Source: Vibrio agarilyticus (GTDB lineage Bacteria > Pseudomonadota > Gammaproteobacteria > Enterobacterales > Vibrionaceae). Taken from it: 64,000 nt of DNA. The stretch lies in the NCBI RefSeq assembly GCF_012641465.1, contig NZ_JABAIK010000014.1, forward strand, positions 44,387 through 108,386, read 5' to 3'. Below, piece after piece: positions 61,017-64,000 of this stretch. Positions within the stretch are counted from its first letter, which is position 1. Each line of letters opens with the position of its first letter. The notes beneath the pieces are model-generated. The model saw nothing but the letters and a program-made list of their open reading frames with translations, ran no database searches and was not told where the DNA came from. The position numbers were made by a program, and so were the translations under genes.

Positions 61017-61892
61017 TTACGCTTCGTTAGCGGTAGCATTACCGTGAGCGTATGGACGCCCCATGACGGTCGGCTCACCAAGCGCCATGCTTTCATCAAA
61101 ACGAATCGCATCTTTAGCAAACAAATTGATCACGGTTGAACCCAATTTGAAGCGGCCCATTTCTTCGCCTTTTTTCAGCACAATGGCTTTGTCACCCGTG
61201 GCCGGATAATCCCATTTGTACACCGTATTGCCGCGCGGTGGCGTCACGGTGCCAGCCCAAACTTGTTCAATGCTACCAACGATTGTCGCGCCCACTAACA
61301 CTTGCGCCATGGGGCCAAATTCAGTGTCGAAAATCGAGACCACACGCTCGTTGCGCGCAAATAGATGAGGCACATTTTCTGCTGTGAGGGGGTTAACTGA
61401 AAAGAGATCGCCCGGGACGTAGATCATCTGGCGTAGTGTGCCATCACACGGCATATGCACGCGGTGATAGTCACGAGGTGACAAGTAAAGTGTGGCAAAT
61501 TCACCATCATCAAATTCTTTTGCCAACGCCGCATCGCCACCGAGCAGTTCTTGCGCTGAGAAGTCGTGTCCTTTTGCTTGAATCAGTCGACCTTGCTCTA
61601 TCGGACCAAATTGACTGACACACGCATCAGCAGGGTGGGTAATGACCGTTTCACCTTCTGCAATAGGGCGTGCATCGTCTTTTAGTTCACGGACGAAAAA
61701 CGCGTTAAAGCTGTCGTAGTGAGCAGGATCGGCGTGCTTCGCCTCATTCATATTGACTTGATATTGCTTGATAAACCAACGGATCACCGCTGTGGTGATG
61801 CGACCGGCGCGCGCGGCAGCAAAAAGGCCAACAAGGCGGGTCAAACCATGCTGAGGGATCCAATACTGCAGTTTAACTTTGAGCTTATCCAT
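61017..61892 (-). CDS. psd: Psd, phosphatidylserine decarboxylase proenzyme
   Basis: 291 residues. It has the self-cleavage motif LGST ([10 protein letters not shown] near residue 250), where the Ser becomes the pyruvoyl cofactor. Other signatures are [13 protein letters not shown] and the N-terminal amphipathic region. It makes phosphatidylethanolamine at the inner membrane. Tandem ATGs at 61895 and 61892 are both possible; the second is better spaced from GGAA. It follows rsgA on the same strand, as in E. coli. Confidence 0.96.
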   Translation of the reverse strand: MDKLKVKLQYWIPQHGLTRLVGLFAAARAGRITTAVIRWFIKQYQVNMNEAKHADPAHYDSFNAFFVRELKDDARPIAEGETVITHPADACVSQFGPIEQGRLIQAKGHDFSAQELLGGDAALAKEFDDGEFATLYLSPRDYHRVHMPCDGTLRQMIYVPGDLFSVNPLTAENVPHLFARNERVVSIFDTEFGPMAQVLVGATIVGSIEQVWAGTVTPPRGNTVYKWDYPATGDKAIVLKKGEEMGRFKLGSTVINLFAKDAIRFDESMALGEPTVMGRPYAHGNATANEA

Positions 61893-61984
61893 CATCTGTT
61901 CCGAATATCGAATTGATTGTAGGGCGCGGAATGTTACTGAAAATTCGTGAGATTGTCAGTAGATAGCGCGGTTTTTGTGCGCAA

Positions 61985-63046
61985 TTACAGATCCGCTTTT
62001 TTATTTCGAGAATATTGTCGATTGGCTTTATTCTCGGCCATGCTCTCGATAATACGGTGATAATTTTCAAAACGAGAGGTGCTGATTTCGCCGTGTTCGA
62101 CCGCCTCTCGTAAAGCGCAGCCAGGATCGTCACCGTGCTTACAATCGCGGAACTTACAGCCTCCTAAATAAGGGCGAAACTCAACAAACGCTTCGGTAAC
62201 TTCATTGGGTTCAAGATGCCATAAGCCAAATTCGCGCACCCCGGGTGAATCGATAAGATCGCCACCAGATGGAATATGATACAACCTTGCGGCGGTTGTG
62301 GTGTGCTGGCCTAAACCTGAGGTTTCAGAAATTTCACCTTCTTCAACTTCAAGCTCAAGTTCTGGCAATAACGCATTGACTAAACTTGACTTTCCAACGC
62401 CTGACTGACCAACAAAAATATTGATTTGTCCTTGCAAAGCCGCTTCGAGTTCGGCGATACCGTGTTTGGTTTTTTTGCTGACGCAAATTAGGCGGTAGCC
62501 GATGCGCTGATACAACGCGAGCGTTGCTTGGTATTGAACAAGCTCGGTCTCATCCAGTAAATCAATCTTATTGAGTACCAAAAGAGGACGAATTTGCAGC
62601 GTTTCGGCCGCAATCAAATAACGGTCAATAATGTTGAGTGACAGTTCTGGCAGTACCGAGGAGACAATGACCATTTGATCGATATTGGCGGCGACCGGTT
62701 TGAGCCCGTCGTAATAATCGGGGCGCGTTAAGACCGAGTGGCGAGGCTCAACGGCTTCGACAACACCGGAGATCCCGGCCATAGACTCGAGCCCTTGACG
62801 CCAAATGACGCGATCACCGGATACTAAGGACTCGATGCCACGACGCAAATTACAGCGCTGAATCTCGCCTGTCTGCGAGTCTTCAATATCAGCATGTTGA
62901 CCAAATCGAGTAATAACCAGCCCTTTACGCTGTGCGCCGAGCATCGATTCATCCCAGTGGACCTGTTCGGTTTGTGAGAGTCGTTTTTGTTGGTTACTGC
63001 GCACACGGCGCACTTGCCCTTTGGTTAGCTTTTTCTTTTTTGCCAC
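61985..63046 (-). CDS. rsgA: RsgA, small-subunit ribosome biogenesis GTPase
   Basis: 353 residues from a GTG (63046) giving [20 protein letters not shown]. An OB fold is followed by a circularly permuted GTPase with NKIDLL (G4) before the P-loop [15 protein letters not shown] and the switch region. The C-terminal zinc-binding domain has [14 protein letters not shown]. It checks late 30S maturation. It is divergent from orn, as in enterics and Vibrio. The longer frame to 63187 has no support. Confidence 0.95.
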   Translation of the reverse strand: MAKKKKLTKGQVRRVRSNQQKRLSQTEQVHWDESMLGAQRKGLVITRFGQHADIEDSQTGEIQRCNLRRGIESLVSGDRVIWRQGLESMAGISGVVEAVEPRHSVLTRPDYYDGLKPVAANIDQMVIVSSVLPELSLNIIDRYLIAAETLQIRPLLVLNKIDLLDETELVQYQATLALYQRIGYRLICVSKKTKHGIAELEAALQGQINIFVGQSGVGKSSLVNALLPELELEVEEGEISETSGLGQHTTTAARLYHIPSGGDLIDSPGVREFGLWHLEPNEVTEAFVEFRPYLGGCKFRDCKHGDDPGCALREAVEHGEISTSRFENYHRIIESMAENKANRQYSRNKKADL

Positions 63047-63201
63047 AAAAATTCTACTTAGTGTGTTGGTATCAATGATGGAGGTACTGACGTAGCATGC
63101 AGTGAGGCACTCAGTACGCAATCTATCGTGTTTGAATGAGATAGAATCAATATTTTGAGGTATAGTACCTCTTTTGCCCACAAACAAATAGGCAGGGTGT
63201 T

Positions 63202-63747
63202 ATGTCGTTTAGCGATCAAAATTTGATTTGGATTGATTTAGAAATGACCGGCCTCGATCCGGATCAGCATAAAATTATTGAAATCGCTTCGATTGTGACA
63301 GACAGCCAATTAAACATTTTGGCCGAAGGGCCGGTATTGGCGATTCATCAATCAGAGGCTGAACTCAATAAAATGGACGATTGGTGCACCAATACTCACA
63401 CGGCAAGCGGCTTGGTTGAGCGCGTCCAGCGCAGTGACGTCGATGAAGCGAAAGCGGTTGAACTGACGTTGGCCTTTTTATCTCAGTGGGTGCCAAAAGG
63501 TGCATCGCCTATCTGCGGTAACAGTATTGGTCAAGATCGTCGTTTTCTATATCGTCATATGCCCGAGCTTGAGGCATACTTTCACTACCGCTATCTTGAT
63601 GTGAGCACCTTGAAAGAGTTGACTCGCCGTTGGCAACCAGAGCTGCTCGCGGGTTTTACAAAACAAGGCACTCATCTTGCGTTAGATGATATTCGCGAAT
63701 CCATTGCTGAGTTGCAATATTATCGTGAAACGGTATTTAAGATCTGA
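63202..63747 (+). CDS. orn: Orn, oligoribonuclease
   Basis: 181 residues, DEDDh exonuclease with [12 protein letters not shown] (Exo I), [11 protein letters not shown] (Exo II) and [11 protein letters not shown] (Exo III). It degrades 2-5-nt RNAs and pGpG from c-di-GMP breakdown. AGGGTGTT precedes the ATG. It starts 155 bp from divergent rsgA and is followed by a terminator and a tRNA gene. Confidence 0.97.
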   Translation: MSFSDQNLIWIDLEMTGLDPDQHKIIEIASIVTDSQLNILAEGPVLAIHQSEAELNKMDDWCTNTHTASGLVERVQRSDVDEAKAVELTLAFLSQWVPKGASPICGNSIGQDRRFLYRHMPELEAYFHYRYLDVSTLKELTRRWQPELLAGFTKQGTHLALDDIRESIAELQYYRETVFKI

Positions 63748-63785
63748 GTTGGTCGTCGGTAGGGAGCAACGCAGCAGCAGTTGAT

Positions 63786-63809
63786 ATGGCGTAAATAACG
63801 CCATTTTTA
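63786..63809 (+). terminator. Terminator after orn
   Basis: ATGGCGT (63786-63792), AAATA loop, ACGCCAT (63798-63804), followed by TTTT. Confidence 0.7.
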
Positions 63810-63870
63810 ATGCGTAATGTTGGTTTTTTGCGCGAACGATAAAAAAAAACAAAATATTTGGCTCAGACTA

Positions 63871-63898
63871 TTGCATCAAACCAAAATGCTCTTATAAT
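63871..63898 (+). promoter_or_regulatory. Sigma-70 promoter of the tRNA-Gly gene
   Basis: TTGCAT (63871-63876), 16-bp spacer, TATAAT (63893-63898). An A-rich tract just upstream (63840-63855) may act as an UP element. Confidence 0.75.
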
Positions 63899-63930
63899 TC
63901 GCAGCCCTGAACAGCGGAAACGTTGTTGAT

Positions 63931-64000
63931 GCGACACTAGCTCAGTTGGTAGAGCGCAACCTTGCCAAGGTTGAGGTCACGAGTTCGAACCTCGTGTGTC
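63931..64000 (+). tRNA. tRNA-Gly (anticodon GCC), 3' end cut by the window
   Basis: It starts GCGACACTAGCTCAGTTGGT (acceptor arm and D loop). The anticodon loop is CTTGCCAAG (GCC, Gly), and the T arm has GAGTTCGAACCTC. The last visible bases GTGTC pair with GACAC of the acceptor stem, so only the final few bases are missing. Confidence 0.95.

Overview
The window looks like a chromosomal segment of a Vibrio (gamma-proteobacterium). The reasons are the gene content and order (dusB-fis, an acs/crbS/actP/crbR acetate-switch block, cpxP/cpxRA/trmL, efp with epmA and epmB beside frdABCD, secB-gpsA-cysE), a type II-secretion/rhombosortase-type serine protease, and several 127-bp ERIC elements. I cannot name the species. 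Nearly everything is core housekeeping. There is no prophage, integron or CRISPR array. The one large mobile element is a group II intron.

Layout. 1-4.8 kb: 5' end of purH, zntR, a single-Cache chemoreceptor, zntB and a 2H-phosphoesterase gene. 4.9-9.8 kb: leftward aroQ-accB-accC, then prmA-dusB-fis. 10.2-23.6 kb: acetate block, with acs, a DEDDh exonuclease, a cNMP/CBS/DUF294 nucleotidyltransferase, an MFS transporter, hybrid kinase crbS, a small membrane protein, actP with its DUF4212 partner and regulator crbR. 23.9-30 kb: secreted serine protease, dsbD, aspA and a diguanylate cyclase. 30.2-38 kb: fxsA, trmL, cpxA-cpxR facing cpxP with a CpxR box between, fieF, pfkA and a MATE pump. 38-43.6 kb: groESL with a sigma-32-like promoter. 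A 3.25-kb group II intron sits exactly in the groEL stop codon. 43.6-50.1 kb: epmB, efp, frdDCBA and epmA. 50.4-64 kb: a TetR regulator, envC, cysE-gpsA, secB, a rhodanese, gpmI, a DASS anion transporter, a second chemoreceptor, psd, rsgA, orn, and a tRNA-Gly cut by the window end.

The most interesting region is the intron. It encodes an intact reverse transcriptase/maturase with a C-terminal HNH nuclease, and has a textbook domain V and a domain VI with a bulged branch-point A. By my reading it lies between the second and third bases of the groEL TAA codon, so a stop is kept both before splicing (intron base A) and after (exon base A, giving tandem TAA TAA). Downstream of the maturase gene, inside domain IV, is a second 113-residue ORF with its own extended -10 promoter. 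It looks like a small winged-helix-like domain plus one C-terminal membrane helix: a possible passenger gene. Insertion of introns in the groEL stop codon is known from Azotobacter; I do not know of the passenger gene.

Intergenic space is rich in small palindromic repeats: four full and one deleted ERIC element, plus a second family with 24-bp terminal inverted repeats (one full 268-bp copy and shorter derivatives). Some lie within gene leaders (zntR) or abut gene ends (envC).
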